Positions 53,001 through 61,549 of a stretch of DNA of 64,000 nucleotides are shown here, piece after piece. Position 1 is the stretch's first letter. The number at the start of each line of letters is the position of its first letter. Origin of the DNA: Enterovirga aerilata. Lineage in GTDB: Bacteria; Pseudomonadota; Alphaproteobacteria; Rhizobiales; Beijerinckiaceae. The notes beneath the pieces were generated by a model. The model did no database searches, was not told the DNA's origin, and saw only the letters and a program-made list of their open reading frames with translations. The stretch covers positions 103,501-167,500 of the forward strand of contig NZ_JABEPP010000005.1 of NCBI RefSeq assembly GCF_013044135.1, in the 5' to 3' direction. A program made the translations under genes and the position numbers.

Positions 53001-56000
53001 GCGCTGATGACGGACGTTCCCGTGATCGTCCTGAGAGGCTCGGCGAAGCTCGTCGTCCGGGAGCGCTCCGTCAGGAGATGATGTTCTCGAATAGGAGCAG
53101 GGATTGTTCGCATAGGGCAGAGGTGAGGTCCCGTTCGGATCTCTCGTTCCGATCCGCAAAGGCAGCGGCTCGTTCCGATAGTTCACGAGATACGGGTCGT
53201 GGTGCTTCTGGCTAAATGCTTCCGGGCGTGTCGGACGGGCGACCGGACGCCCGTGCCGTCGCCTCCATTCGAACGTGTGCTCACGAAGGTCTTCGACCTT
53301 GTCGGCGAGCTTCGGGTCGGGAGCTAGCTTCTGGAGGGCGGTCATCTTGGACGCGGCGGCCGCCGCGCCGCTCGGGCGATCACAAAGCTTTCCTTCGCGA
53401 GCGGGCACACGCTCGTTTGTCTCGCGGTCGGAGCCCGTTGGGGGCGGCGTGTCCCTGTCCGTCCAGCATTCCGCTTCCGAGAGGAGCCGAGCCAATCCCT
53501 TCGGGTCCGAACCGCTCCCTTCACGAGACGGAAGTTCCCTTCCTAACTCTTCCCGGCTCTGTCCCCGGCCGTCGTACAAGAGCGCGAAGTCGGCGATGGC
53601 GAGCGCGAACTCCCGACTGTTCGGGTGAACAGCTTCAGGTAGAGCACTTTCGCCCGGCTTCGGCCGGCTCAGCGCCTCCACGACGGCGCGCACGCCCACA
53701 AGCCTTCCATCACCTCGGACGAGGACTGGGCTGAGAGGCTCTCCGAGTTTCGGGGAAGCGGGAGGATCGACCTTGCCAGGCACCTCGGCGCTGGCCTGCT
53801 CCGGACCCGCGAAGCGCTGGACGGAATGGCCACTCGGCTCGATCAGGAGGGCTGCGTAGTAGCCGTGCTGCTGGATGTTGCTGGGGCCGAAGTGGTCGTG
53901 CGTGAAAACGGTCCGGAGCGTGCGGTCCGCGGAGCGGCCATCCCCCGTGTTCGACAAAATAGGATCGGCAAACCACCGCTGAACGGTCGTTTGGAAGTAG
54001 TTCGACCGGTCGGACCCTTTCCGCCACCAGAGCTGTGCCCCGCGAACACGCTTGCGCGCCGCGGCGATCTTAGACGAGTCGCCCGAGGTCAGAGCGGTTG
54101 CGAGTTCCTCCTTCGCCCGTTTGAACTCCCCGCATTCGGCGGAGCGCTCCGCCACCCGTGCCTCGGAACCGGCCGCGTCGATGCCACCGTCATCCGCGCG
54201 CGCCGCGCAGATCCTGGCGAGAATCTCGTCAGGCGCGAACGTTCCGTCCTCGTAGTTGAACCCATTGCCCGATCCGTCAGCAGAGGTGACGTCGAATTTA
54301 ACCAGGTGAATGTGCTGTCCTATGGTATCGGTGGGGACGCGGAGCTGAAAGTCGTCGAGCTCAAGATCTTTCGGTAGCTCGTTCGTATGTCGAAGCTCGA
54401 TACACTCGCCAGAAAAGCCGCGGAAGAAGAAGGGCTCGGCCCGCGCGCTTCGCCCGTCTTTCCACGCGTCTGCTTGCGACGTAAGCACCGCGATCCGAGC
54501 CTGCGGATCGTGCCAGCCGGCGCGGTTCACGGTCATGTCGAATTGCACGGCCGACACGTCGTATCGCCTGAAACCTATCAGGCCCGGGTCCGGCACGTAT
54601 TCCATGTCCTTGCGGTAGTCGCCTCGCCCCGGATGATCGGTGAGCGCGGGATCGGGGACCTTGGTCAGGTTCGCTTCCTCAAAGGTGTCCCGCAGCTCGG
54701 ACGTGTTCTCTGTGGCTGCTCGGTAGGTGACGAACCGACGAAAGGGAGTACCCGCTAGCGTACTCGGCGCGCCGCACGGGTCAGCGTACGGCGCTCCGGG
54801 CGCCGGAGGAGCGCCGTTCACGCCGAAGCGCGGCGCTTCCGGCTTTGGAGCTCCCGTCAGGGGTGGCATCCAGACCGATGGATACGAGCCGAAGGTTTGC
54901 GCCCCGACGTCGTGGCCGAGAGCCGTTTTCAAGGGAAGCGGGCCGAAGGTCCCTCCGGGTCTCAAGCCGTCGTGATGGAACCCCATGGCGTTGCGTTCGA
55001 GGCGCGTACCCGCGTGCGGCAACAGCCGTAGTTTCAGATGCTCGTATTCGGAGGTCATGTCGCCGAGCGCGAGCATGCGGGGCACGAGTACCGGCCTCAG
55101 AGCTTCCAATCCGGAAGGATCCGTCTTGATCGCCTCCTTCTCCGCCGCGGTCAGCACGCTCGGAAGCGACAGTCCGTCGGTCACTACGTGACGAGGCAGC
55201 CCCCCGTCCAGGACACCACCGTCGTCGGAACGCGCCATGTCCAGCGGCGGCTGTGGAGCGCGATGTCCGGCCAATCCTGCGACGTAGAACGGATAGCCGG
55301 GCATGCCATCCGCGTTTTCCGGGGTTACCGGCTCGGTCGAATAGGTTGGCAGAAGCGGGGCGGCTTCGCCCGGGACAGGGATCAACCCCGGAACGGGTGT
55401 CCCATGCGCCATCCCCGCTCCACTCCAGCGTCCGTCCGGGTCCACGGACCCGAGACGACGTTCTTTGGGCTTCGGGTTCGGCGAGATGGACTGAAGAGGC
55501 TCCTTCTGACCGTCCGGGAGCACCCGGGTTCCGTCCTCAAGCACATCGTGCACGCGCCAAAGCGCCCACATGCCTTGTGCGAAATGCGGGTAAAGATGAC
55601 AGTGAAAGATGGCGTCGCCCGGCGTGCGATTGCGATTGCCGGAGCCCTTTCCATCTTCCCACCAGCTTCGCGCGCCCTGCGGAGCCGCTTCGGTGCCGTG
55701 CCTGTCGTGACCGCCATGGTAGATTCGATAGGTAAAGCCCTGTTGTGGAGCTATCGTCTGGCTGTCGAGGTAAGCGCCCCGGTTCTCGTCGTTGCCGGCA
55801 AACCATTGATGCGTATGCAGGTGGAAAACGTGGGTTTCCTTTCCTGCGTGAAGGTTCCGGAAAACGACCTTGTCGTTCAAGTAGCTGTGGTGAACGTTCG
55901 AGGGGTCGTCCGGATAATGCTCCAGCAGAGCGGGGTCGCCGTTTGCCCAGCTTTCCAAGAAGAACTCTTCATAGAGACATTCCGGACACCCTGCTGCCGG

Positions 56001-57440
56001 GCCGATCCCCTTGCGGTTCGCGAGCACAATCGCGCCGGCGCCGGACGATCCGTAGTTGATCGCGAAACCGTCCCTGCTTGCAGAAAGCTGGTCGTACTCG
56101 TCGAGTTCTTTGAAGGGGTCCGCGTAAAAGGTCTTCAGCTCGTCATGGAAGACAACCGTAAACTCCCTGAACGGGGATCGCGCCTCTTTGTCGAGCCTTG
56201 CCGCGGTCCTGAGGTCTTCCCCCTTCAGCGACGCGGGAATGGGGGGAAGCTCGCGGCCGGGATCGGGAACGATGATCGCGTTGAGGTCGCCGTGGACAAG
56301 TTCTGCGACCTCGTAGGTCGTCCCGCCTATGTTCTCGGTTCTCCCGCAGGGACGTGCCATCAGCAGGATCGGCATGGCTTTCGCCGCGCAGGGAAATGCA
56401 CCGGCCCGGTGGTCGAACGCCGCGGGCGCCGTGCTCGCTATGTCATAGACGGCGTTCTCTCGCCGGGAATGGCGAACCGCGCCTTCATCGGTCCGACGCT
56501 TCCAGACAGCATCAAACGCGGTGCTGCTGACCTGGCTGCGAAGGGCAAGCGCTCCCTCTCCCTCGACGATGATCGAGCCGAACAGCCCGTGCATAAGCGA
56601 GCCGCCGTCGCCCTGGCCGCCCGCTGGCGCGGCCAGGCTGGAGAATAAATGCGTTCCTTCCTGGTCCAGCCGGAATCGGCAGGTTTGGCTGCCACCCGGC
56701 TCGATTGCGGAGAGTCCGATGCATGCGGGCGGAATCGAACCTCCTGCCGACGCGATGGGTTCTAAGCCAGGTATCGTCAGCGACACGCGCCTCGTGGCCG
56801 GCCAGTTTGCGTCTCCCTCCTTGCGCTCCTCCTGGCTAAGGCCAGCCTCGTCCTCCTGTGGTGCCCGACATTGCTCGGCGAAAGCAGCGCGCTCGTCAGC
56901 CCGGGTTGGGTGAGTTCCAGCATCCGGCTGCGGGGACGAACACCAGCTTCGTGTTAGATCCGGTTGGTTATCTCGAAGCAGGTTGGTTAGCGTGATTTCG
57001 AGAATATCGCCGACGTTTCCTCTCAGGACGAGCGGGCGAGCCCGCTTGCAATCCTTCAGCCGAACGTGCCCTGGCTTTAGGGCTCCGATGCCAGCCTCGG
57101 TTCCGGTCGTGCGGGCGCACTCGTCCGCATTCCTCGCCCCTTTTGTAGAGAGGTCCGACACGTCGCGCCTCAGCGCGAAAATCATGCCGTAGGGATTGAA
57201 CGATCCGAACCGGTTATAGACCAGGAGTTGGTCGAGTGCGACCACGTGCGCATGCACGATGCGGCGGGACGGCGGCTGCATTGCCGCCGCGCTCGGGGAT
57301 GACAGCGCGATGAGGGAGCATACTCCAGCGAAGCCGGCGACCACGTTCAGCGATGCAGCTGAAAACCGACACCCCGGGAACTTGAGCGGCCCTGTGCAGG
57401 ACGACATGTTCCTTGAGCGCTCAGGCCAGAAACACCGCAT
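50067..57440 (-). CDS. Giant multicopper oxidase (MofA/McoA-like), 2457 aa
   Basis: From ATG 57440 with GGGGGA upstream; ATG 57407 gives a signal peptide beginning MSSCTGPLKFPG and ending about ALSSPSAAA. Copper-site motifs are spread over the chain: HGLFGSIIVEG (about residue 285), HVFHLHTHQW (about 535), FHCHLYPHFAQGMW (about 612, type 1/type 3 copper), HIHLVKFD (about 1040), THDHFGPSNIQQHGYYAALL (about 1177), HTFHIEGVSF (about 1535) and HGLLGSLVVE (about 2158). This implies several cupredoxin domains. The HCHxYPHFAQGMW form and the size are known from bacterial Mn(II) oxidases such as MofA and McoA; these are somewhat shorter. Substrate is inferred, not shown. Confidence 0.88.
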   Translation of the reverse strand: MRCFWPERSRNMSSCTGPLKFPGCRFSAASLNVVAGFAGVCSLIALSSPSAAAMQPPSRRIVHAHVVALDQLLVYNRFGSFNPYGMIFALRRDVSDLSTKGARNADECARTTGTEAGIGALKPGHVRLKDCKRARPLVLRGNVGDILEITLTNLLRDNQPDLTRSWCSSPQPDAGTHPTRADERAAFAEQCRAPQEDEAGLSQEERKEGDANWPATRRVSLTIPGLEPIASAGGSIPPACIGLSAIEPGGSQTCRFRLDQEGTHLFSSLAAPAGGQGDGGSLMHGLFGSIIVEGEGALALRSQVSSTAFDAVWKRRTDEGAVRHSRRENAVYDIASTAPAAFDHRAGAFPCAAKAMPILLMARPCGRTENIGGTTYEVAELVHGDLNAIIVPDPGRELPPIPASLKGEDLRTAARLDKEARSPFREFTVVFHDELKTFYADPFKELDEYDQLSASRDGFAINYGSSGAGAIVLANRKGIGPAAGCPECLYEEFFLESWANGDPALLEHYPDDPSNVHHSYLNDKVVFRNLHAGKETHVFHLHTHQWFAGNDENRGAYLDSQTIAPQQGFTYRIYHGGHDRHGTEAAPQGARSWWEDGKGSGNRNRTPGDAIFHCHLYPHFAQGMWALWRVHDVLEDGTRVLPDGQKEPLQSISPNPKPKERRLGSVDPDGRWSGAGMAHGTPVPGLIPVPGEAAPLLPTYSTEPVTPENADGMPGYPFYVAGLAGHRAPQPPLDMARSDDGGVLDGGLPRHVVTDGLSLPSVLTAAEKEAIKTDPSGLEALRPVLVPRMLALGDMTSEYEHLKLRLLPHAGTRLERNAMGFHHDGLRPGGTFGPLPLKTALGHDVGAQTFGSYPSVWMPPLTGAPKPEAPRFGVNGAPPAPGAPYADPCGAPSTLAGTPFRRFVTYRAATENTSELRDTFEEANLTKVPDPALTDHPGRGDYRKDMEYVPDPGLIGFRRYDVSAVQFDMTVNRAGWHDPQARIAVLTSQADAWKDGRSARAEPFFFRGFSGECIELRHTNELPKDLELDDFQLRVPTDTIGQHIHLVKFDVTSADGSGNGFNYEDGTFAPDEILARICAARADDGGIDAAGSEARVAERSAECGEFKRAKEELATALTSGDSSKIAAARKRVRGAQLWWRKGSDRSNYFQTTVQRWFADPILSNTGDGRSADRTLRTVFTHDHFGPSNIQQHGYYAALLIEPSGHSVQRFAGPEQASAEVPGKVDPPASPKLGEPLSPVLVRGDGRLVGVRAVVEALSRPKPGESALPEAVHPNSREFALAIADFALLYDGRGQSREELGRELPSREGSGSDPKGLARLLSEAECWTDRDTPPPTGSDRETNERVPAREGKLCDRPSGAAAAASKMTALQKLAPDPKLADKVEDLREHTFEWRRRHGRPVARPTRPEAFSQKHHDPYLVNYRNEPLPLRIGTRDPNGTSPLPYANNPCSYSRTSSPDGALPDDELRRASQDDHGNVRHQRSDEFGEMSNAFRSFWTGARSEGHGDPCTPLIEAFARERVLLRMVQGAQEVQHTFHIEGVSFRRNIDQTFPTARNHLARLATAPRSHFERCHEHRDARDGRPRDLVGARTTAGPNATFWANFEALASRCDNLVGYTSAQEIGISEHFEVGGRFSASSPGSSDYGTDRTANFVESSGRFVNPERVLQPSTTQRSREGRPWVQDVLRNQTNTGPSLTRDTIRKQRRVDETDLRQALDYLWSFGSHDAKWNGAWGLLRIYDRPTSADLGSCLADPSRIDLCAQNRFSSVQERLRPLAKNVGGASSSGDSAAPGAAAVTAVPLAAAPLTATSQPLVCPASAPQVETIMVAARAGEILDHDRGGVPGVIRTPGMPYDSSTGIYDPDGLLIVSLPFDRLRRAVGLPTAASYFDIIDQQRLPDRRTILDLLREKYRGVTRPEPYVLKVNAGDCVNVLMINALRPSSRERGDGVRNIPGDALLPNIVPLNTDPLQTGSPGRGAWSSSRVTFTLPASLTTPRNGVPFPFGVNQAPSLFPEATAPRGDWDRCSRPGTAGCLPRHSWVTQTFFAGALSVDADELKKMFEPSWPQAQPLPAPLSGVSVRNRGAGGCGTDREFAILTVLFCAVHGATPLDFADDADGEAAQNADEVARRLADYLRPRQPSFLIAKPYAAGNLPIRVAGDILGHAAHGLLGSLVVEAEHATYPGRPVRGLGNNGEGPFQVSATTASRSGEIVDIPAIPAACPGESPCAPLVRATRLREHSLVYQDGVNLWSRYWRRHGQRGRPVEWSYDEGKDKPWDRSKPPGPQGFLGHPLGDCPAPCDDSYDQGEKAVSYRSAALARRLAGYRSAPLGLGLGHYAKDRTNLNAYEFPRNFFSAAFKPFATPTLEARPAEEVVIRVAHPSGRARQRVFVTLGTSYADMLPGFGSNHAALVAPGKAITAFLCAPRLPADFLYRDGPQHIVAGGVVGQMRVRAGSAEAALCAP

Positions 57441-57668
57441 CTCGTTCCCCCCGCACGAGCCAGAGATCGCCAGCTTCTAACGCCTTACTCCGCCTGACAA
57501 GTACGAAATTGCAGCCGAGTTGAATTGTTGAAGGGTCGGAGACCGCAGGGTTCGCAAATCTAAGCAAATTAGTGCTGCATCCTCCGATGCAGTTTACAAG
57601 AAGAACCGGCTCCCGTCATTGGCTGAAATTTACGAAACTGGCACGCCCAAGCAGACGAACTCGGTGGA
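57441..57668 (-). promoter_or_regulatory. Upstream region of the oxidase operon with inverted repeat
   Basis: AT-richer than its surroundings. It holds a perfect 7-4-7 inverted repeat CTGCATC-CTCC-GATGCAG at 57575-57592, about 135 bases before the oxidase start. It does not resemble the MerR dyads, so a different regulator is likely. Confidence 0.5.
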
Positions 57669-58461
57669 TTAAGAGATGATGACGGCACTCAGATTGGTCG
57701 CGGTAAGCTGCAGCGGAGCGATGTGGCAGAAGCGTTCGAGTGCTCGCATTCCGGCTACTGGAACGAGCTTTTTCTCTCTGGGCTCGATGAAGCTATCATC
57801 ATCATCGTCCGGTTTGGCCTCGCAGATTTGAATCCGGTCACGCCGGCACCACAGCGCGAGGCCAGCCATAGATGGTCTGCGACCTAACCCTGCCACGACG
57901 CCGGTGGAGGGGCTGGTCGGCCGCCGTCCGTTAACGTCGAGCAGCGTCGTCCAACCCACGCTCGCATGGAGCGTCACCTGGTCGGAAACGACGTTGCTAA
58001 GCGAAGTTCGTGTTGAAGCCGTGCGAACCCTCGCCCAGGCCCTTGAACGAGTTGCCGGTTGGCGGGAGGAGGCTGAGCCGCGGTGCAATGGCGGGCAGAA
58101 CGTCGGTCTCGTACTGCGCCTGATAGCGGTAGTTGACCTGAAGGTCGCCAAAGCCGCTCGGCCGCCGCCCGTTCGGGCGGAGGAACGAGTAGGGCAGCGT
58201 GTATGAGAACTGGCGTTCCTGACTTCCGAGGGGCACCTCCTGCGTGAACGACAGGAGCCAGTATCGGCCCTGCTTCTGTGCGTCTGTGATGTGCTGCACC
58301 ACCCCTGGCTCCTGGTTGTAGGCCTCCTCCGGGAGAAAGGAATTGTCCTGGATGCCCTTCGCCAAGGGCTTGTCGTCGTTATCCTGCGCAGAGGCCGCGC
58401 CAAGACAGGCCAGAAGGAGCGCTGCCCCGAGCGCTGCCAATCTCGTCGCCGTGCATCCCAT
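57669..58461 (-). pseudogene. Outer-membrane transporter-like protein, frameshifted
   Basis: ATG 58461 opens a signal peptide (MGCTATRLAALGAALLLACL) and a beta-barrel-type domain (FSYTLPYSFLRPNGRRPSGF, GDLQVNYRYQAQYETDVLPA) ending at a stop at 57997 after HGFNTNFA. The homologous continuation (SNVVSDQVTLHASVGWTTLL, DVNGRRPTS) lies in another frame. The C-terminal third is no longer recognisable. It fits the MetA-pathway-of-phenol-degradation-like outer-membrane family often found with metal operons. It is divergent from the P-type ATPase. Confidence 0.7.
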
Positions 58462-58584
58462 CCACCCGCTCCGGCACCGCCCGTGCGACTCGGCCGGGAC
58501 GGTACGAAGGCTCGCGCACGATACCAGCATCGAGCAGCGTGCGGTCGTGAGATCGCCCGCCATGCCGGCCACGCAATTTTGGGG

Positions 58585-58616
58585 CTTGCCTCTCTAGCCG
58601 CTAGAGGTCGTAGGGC
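58585..58616 (+). promoter_or_regulatory. MerR-type operator/promoter of the P-type ATPase
   Basis: Perfect 7-1-7 palindrome CTCTAGC-C-GCTAGAG at 58592-58606, placed between TTGCCT (-35) and TAGGGC (-10) with a 19-bp spacer. It shares GCTTGC, then CTCTAGCCGCTAGAGG and TCGTAG, with the efflux-operon promoter at 39.03 kb. Confidence 0.87.
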
Positions 58617-58637
58617 GAGCGTCACCTGAATTTCGAG

Positions 58638-60851
58638 GTGCCGCCAGTGACCGAACCCGAGTTGCCCCAGGCCGAGAGCTCACGTCGTTCCCGTTACCGT
58701 ATCGCAGGCATGGATTGCGCCTCCTGCGCGACAAAAATCGAAAATGCGGTGCGGCGGATTTCCGGCGTAACGACGGTCTCGGTTTCCGCGACAGCGGGGA
58801 CGCTGACAGTCACACAGGACGGCTCGGTCGCAGATGCAGAGATCGTCAGCGCCGTACAGGCGGCCGGCTACAAGGTGACCGGTCAAGAAGGGGCTGCTTC
58901 CACTCACGTTCAACGGCAGGATCACCGGGGCGGTGACCACGACGATGCCGGCGAAGCCGGGCTGCACGGCCATGACCACGACGACTTCGCCGGGCCGTGG
59001 TGGCGCAGCCCCAAGGTGCAGCTGACCGCCGCTTGCGGCTTCGCCTTCGCCATCGCCTACCTCCTGGGGCGTGCCTATCCGTCCGTCGACCGTTGGGCCT
59101 TCCTGGTCGCGCTCGGCATCGGCCTGGTTCCGGTGGCCCGGCGTGCATTTGTAGCGCTCCGGCTCGGCATCCCGTTCTCCATCGAGATGCTTATGACGGT
59201 CGCAGCGGTTGGTGCCGTCGTCATCGGCGCAACGGAAGAGGCGGCGGCCGTCGTGTTTCTGTTCCTCGTCGGCGAGCTTCTGGAGGGCGTTGCGGCTGGA
59301 CGCGCTCGCGCCTCCATACAGGCCCTGACGAAACTGGTCCCAAAGACGGCACTCGTCGAACGCGGCGGGCGGACCGAGGAGATCCCGGCCGAGACGCTCG
59401 TTGTCAGCCAAACCGTGCTGGTTCGGCCAGGCGACCGCATCCCCGCGGACGGCATGGTCGTCGATGGGGAGAGCGGGGTCGACGAGGCACCGGTGACCGG
59501 CGAGAGCGTGCCGAAGCGCAAGGGCGTCGACGACCCGGTCTTCGCCGGCACAATCAACGGCGACGGCGCGCTTCGTGTCCGCGTCACGGCCGCCGCCAAG
59601 GACAACACCATCGCACGTGTCATCCGGCTCGTTGAGGAGGCTCAGGAAGCAAAGGCCCCGACCGAACGCTTCATCGACCGCTTCTCGCGCTACTACACGC
59701 CCGCGGTAGTGATCGTAGCAGCGCTGGTGGCCGTTCTGCCGCCCATGCTCGGTGGGGCGCCCTGGGGCGAGTGGATCTACAAGGGGCTTGCGATCCTGCT
59801 CATCGGTTGCCCCTGCGCGCTCGTCATCTCCACGCCGGCTGCCATCGCGGCCGGGTTGTCCGCGGGAGCCCGCCGGGGATTGCTGATGAAGGGTGGCGCG
59901 GTCCTGGAGAGCCTCAGCGGGATTACGGTGGCCGCATTAGACAAGACCGGGACGCTCACCGAGGGCCGGCCGAAGGTGACCGACGTCATCGCGTTCGGGA
60001 GCTCCGACCGCGAGGTGCTGTCCGTCGCGGCAGCCCTGGAGGCGGGCTCGTCCCATCCGCTCGCGAAGGCGATCCTCGACAAGGCGGCGGAGGCCGGGGT
60101 GCCAGTGCCGCCAGTGAGCGAGGCTTACGCATCGGGCGGCAAGGGAGTGGCTGCAAAGGTCGGCGGCGCGTCCGTGTTCCTCGGTTCGGTTGGCGCGGCG
60201 TCCGAACGGTCGAGCCTCGACGCTGGGCAGAAAATCCGCATCGAGGAGCTGCGGGGCGAAGGCAGGACGGTTTCCGTGCTGGTCATAGATGGTCGGATCG
60301 ATGGACTGATCGCGATGCGGGACGAGCCGCGGCCGGATGCGAAAGCCGGTCTGGAGCGCCTGCGCGAACTCGGCATTCGTTCAATCATGGTCACGGGTGA
60401 CAACGCGCGAACGGCGGCCGCGATTGCGGCGACCCTCGACATCGAGCCGCGTGCGGATCTCCTTCCGGAGGACAAGCAAAAGATTGTGCGCGCCCTGCAG
60501 CTCGCGGGAGAAAAGGTTGCGAAGGTTGGCGACGGCATCAACGACGCTCCCGCGCTCGCCGCCGCGAATGTCGGCATCGCGATGGGCGGTGGCACGGATG
60601 TCGCGCTGGAGACGGCTGGCGCCGCGGTGCTGCACGGCCGTGTCGCGGACATCGCCCGCATGATCGATCTGTCCCGCCGCACCATGGCGAACATCAGAAC
60701 GAACATCGGCCTGTCGCTCGGTCTTAAGGCCGTGTTCCTGGTCACGACGATCCTCGGGGTGACCGGGCTCTGGCCGGCGATCCTCGCCGACACAGGCGCG
60801 ACGGTGCTCGTCACCGCGAACGCGCTCCGGCTCTTGAGCGCGAGGATATGA
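58638..60851 (+). CDS. cadA: Zn/Cd/Pb-transporting P-type ATPase (CadA/ZntA-like)
   Basis: 737 residues from GTG 58638. The N-terminal heavy-metal-associated domain has C27-x2-C30 (GMDCASC). A His/Asp-rich linker (DHRGGDHDDAGEAGLHGHDH) follows at about residues 95-115. The transmembrane metal site is C391-P-C393 (IGCPCALVIS), the phosphorylated aspartate D435 (DKTGTLTEG), and the hinge GDGINDAPALAAANVG. This is the P1B-2 (Zn/Cd/Pb) arrangement. It exports metal to the periplasm, where CzcCBA can remove it. The MerR-type promoter directly upstream ties it to the efflux regulon. Confidence 0.95.
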   Translation: MPPVTEPELPQAESSRRSRYRIAGMDCASCATKIENAVRRISGVTTVSVSATAGTLTVTQDGSVADAEIVSAVQAAGYKVTGQEGAASTHVQRQDHRGGDHDDAGEAGLHGHDHDDFAGPWWRSPKVQLTAACGFAFAIAYLLGRAYPSVDRWAFLVALGIGLVPVARRAFVALRLGIPFSIEMLMTVAAVGAVVIGATEEAAAVVFLFLVGELLEGVAAGRARASIQALTKLVPKTALVERGGRTEEIPAETLVVSQTVLVRPGDRIPADGMVVDGESGVDEAPVTGESVPKRKGVDDPVFAGTINGDGALRVRVTAAAKDNTIARVIRLVEEAQEAKAPTERFIDRFSRYYTPAVVIVAALVAVLPPMLGGAPWGEWIYKGLAILLIGCPCALVISTPAAIAAGLSAGARRGLLMKGGAVLESLSGITVAALDKTGTLTEGRPKVTDVIAFGSSDREVLSVAAALEAGSSHPLAKAILDKAAEAGVPVPPVSEAYASGGKGVAAKVGGASVFLGSVGAASERSSLDAGQKIRIEELRGEGRTVSVLVIDGRIDGLIAMRDEPRPDAKAGLERLRELGIRSIMVTGDNARTAAAIAATLDIEPRADLLPEDKQKIVRALQLAGEKVAKVGDGINDAPALAAANVGIAMGGGTDVALETAGAAVLHGRVADIARMIDLSRRTMANIRTNIGLSLGLKAVFLVTTILGVTGLWPAILADTGATVLVTANALRLLSARI

Positions 60852-60855
60852 ACGG

Positions 60856-61209
60856 ATGACCCGCTACGCTCTCCTGATCGCCGTAGGCCTCCTGACGCCT
60901 GCGTCCGTGTTCGCGCAATCCGTCAAGATCGTCGGCATCGGCGCGGCGCCGTGCACCACGTTCCTGCTACAGGCGTCGTCTGACCCGCGCGCCGGCCGCG
61001 AGTACATGGCCTGGGCGCAGGGCTACCTGAGCGGTCTGCTCATCAGGGCGCCCGAGGGAAAGGACGAGAACCTCGATCTCGCCCCGCGGTCATTCCCGGT
61101 TCGCAAACAGGCGGAGTTCCTCCGCGTGTACTGCGAAGGGAACCGCGCAGCCGACTTCAGCGACGCGGTCGAGACACTCTACAAGACGTTGCGGGCGCCT
61201 CCCGGCTGA
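60856..61209 (+). CDS. Small secreted protein downstream of the ATPase
   Basis: 117 residues from ATG 60856, four bases after the ATPase stop. The signal peptide MTRYALLIAVGLLTPASVFA|QSVK is clear. The mature part has two cysteines (APCTTFL, RVYCEGN) and a helical domain (YMAWAQGYLSGLLI, DFSDAVETLYKTL), similar in style to small periplasmic HdeA-like helical proteins. Co-transcribed with the ATPase. Function unknown. Confidence 0.8.
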   Translation: MTRYALLIAVGLLTPASVFAQSVKIVGIGAAPCTTFLLQASSDPRAGREYMAWAQGYLSGLLIRAPEGKDENLDLAPRSFPVRKQAEFLRVYCEGNRAADFSDAVETLYKTLRAPPG

Positions 61210-61219
61210 TCCGGGTTCT

Positions 61220-61235
61220 CACGGCGAACGCCGTG
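61220..61235 (+). terminator. Hairpin after the ATPase operon
   Basis: Perfect 7-bp stem CACGGCG / CGCCGTG with loop AA, 11 bases after the stop. No T-run follows. Confidence 0.5.
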
Positions 61236-61549
61236 GAAGCGCCAACGATAATGGCGTGAGCGTGCATCTTGAACCGAATCCGAATGTACAGAGAACATAC
61301 CTGCGGACCAGGTCAACGATGCCGGGTCGGGTTGGGGCGAGAGTGCTGCGCGCGCAACATGGGCCTCTCGCGAGGGAGCAGAAGCCGCTGAGACAGAGTG
61401 CGCGGGCGCATGACAGTCCAAGGTAGCATCGACGTCCGCGGTATCTCGCGGTAGCATGGATCATCTTCAGGAGATTCGGTGTCGCGCACTGCCCGGGGGA
61501 GCACGGGTGGGAGAGCGCGCCTTGCGTTGTCGGGTCGGGGGCGGTCCGC
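61236..61549. other. Gap before the deaminase gene; possible antitoxin-RNA locus
   Basis: No coding frame supported. It contains short related segments (AGGTAGCATCGACGTCCGCGG and TCGCGGTAGCATGGATCATC). In Vibrio AvcID systems an inhibitory RNA lies at this position, but no such RNA can be recognised here by eye. Confidence 0.3.

Noticed and set aside
55038..56648. Plus-strand frame of 536 codons
   Set aside because: Opposite the giant multicopper oxidase, whose motifs are unambiguous in the minus frame.
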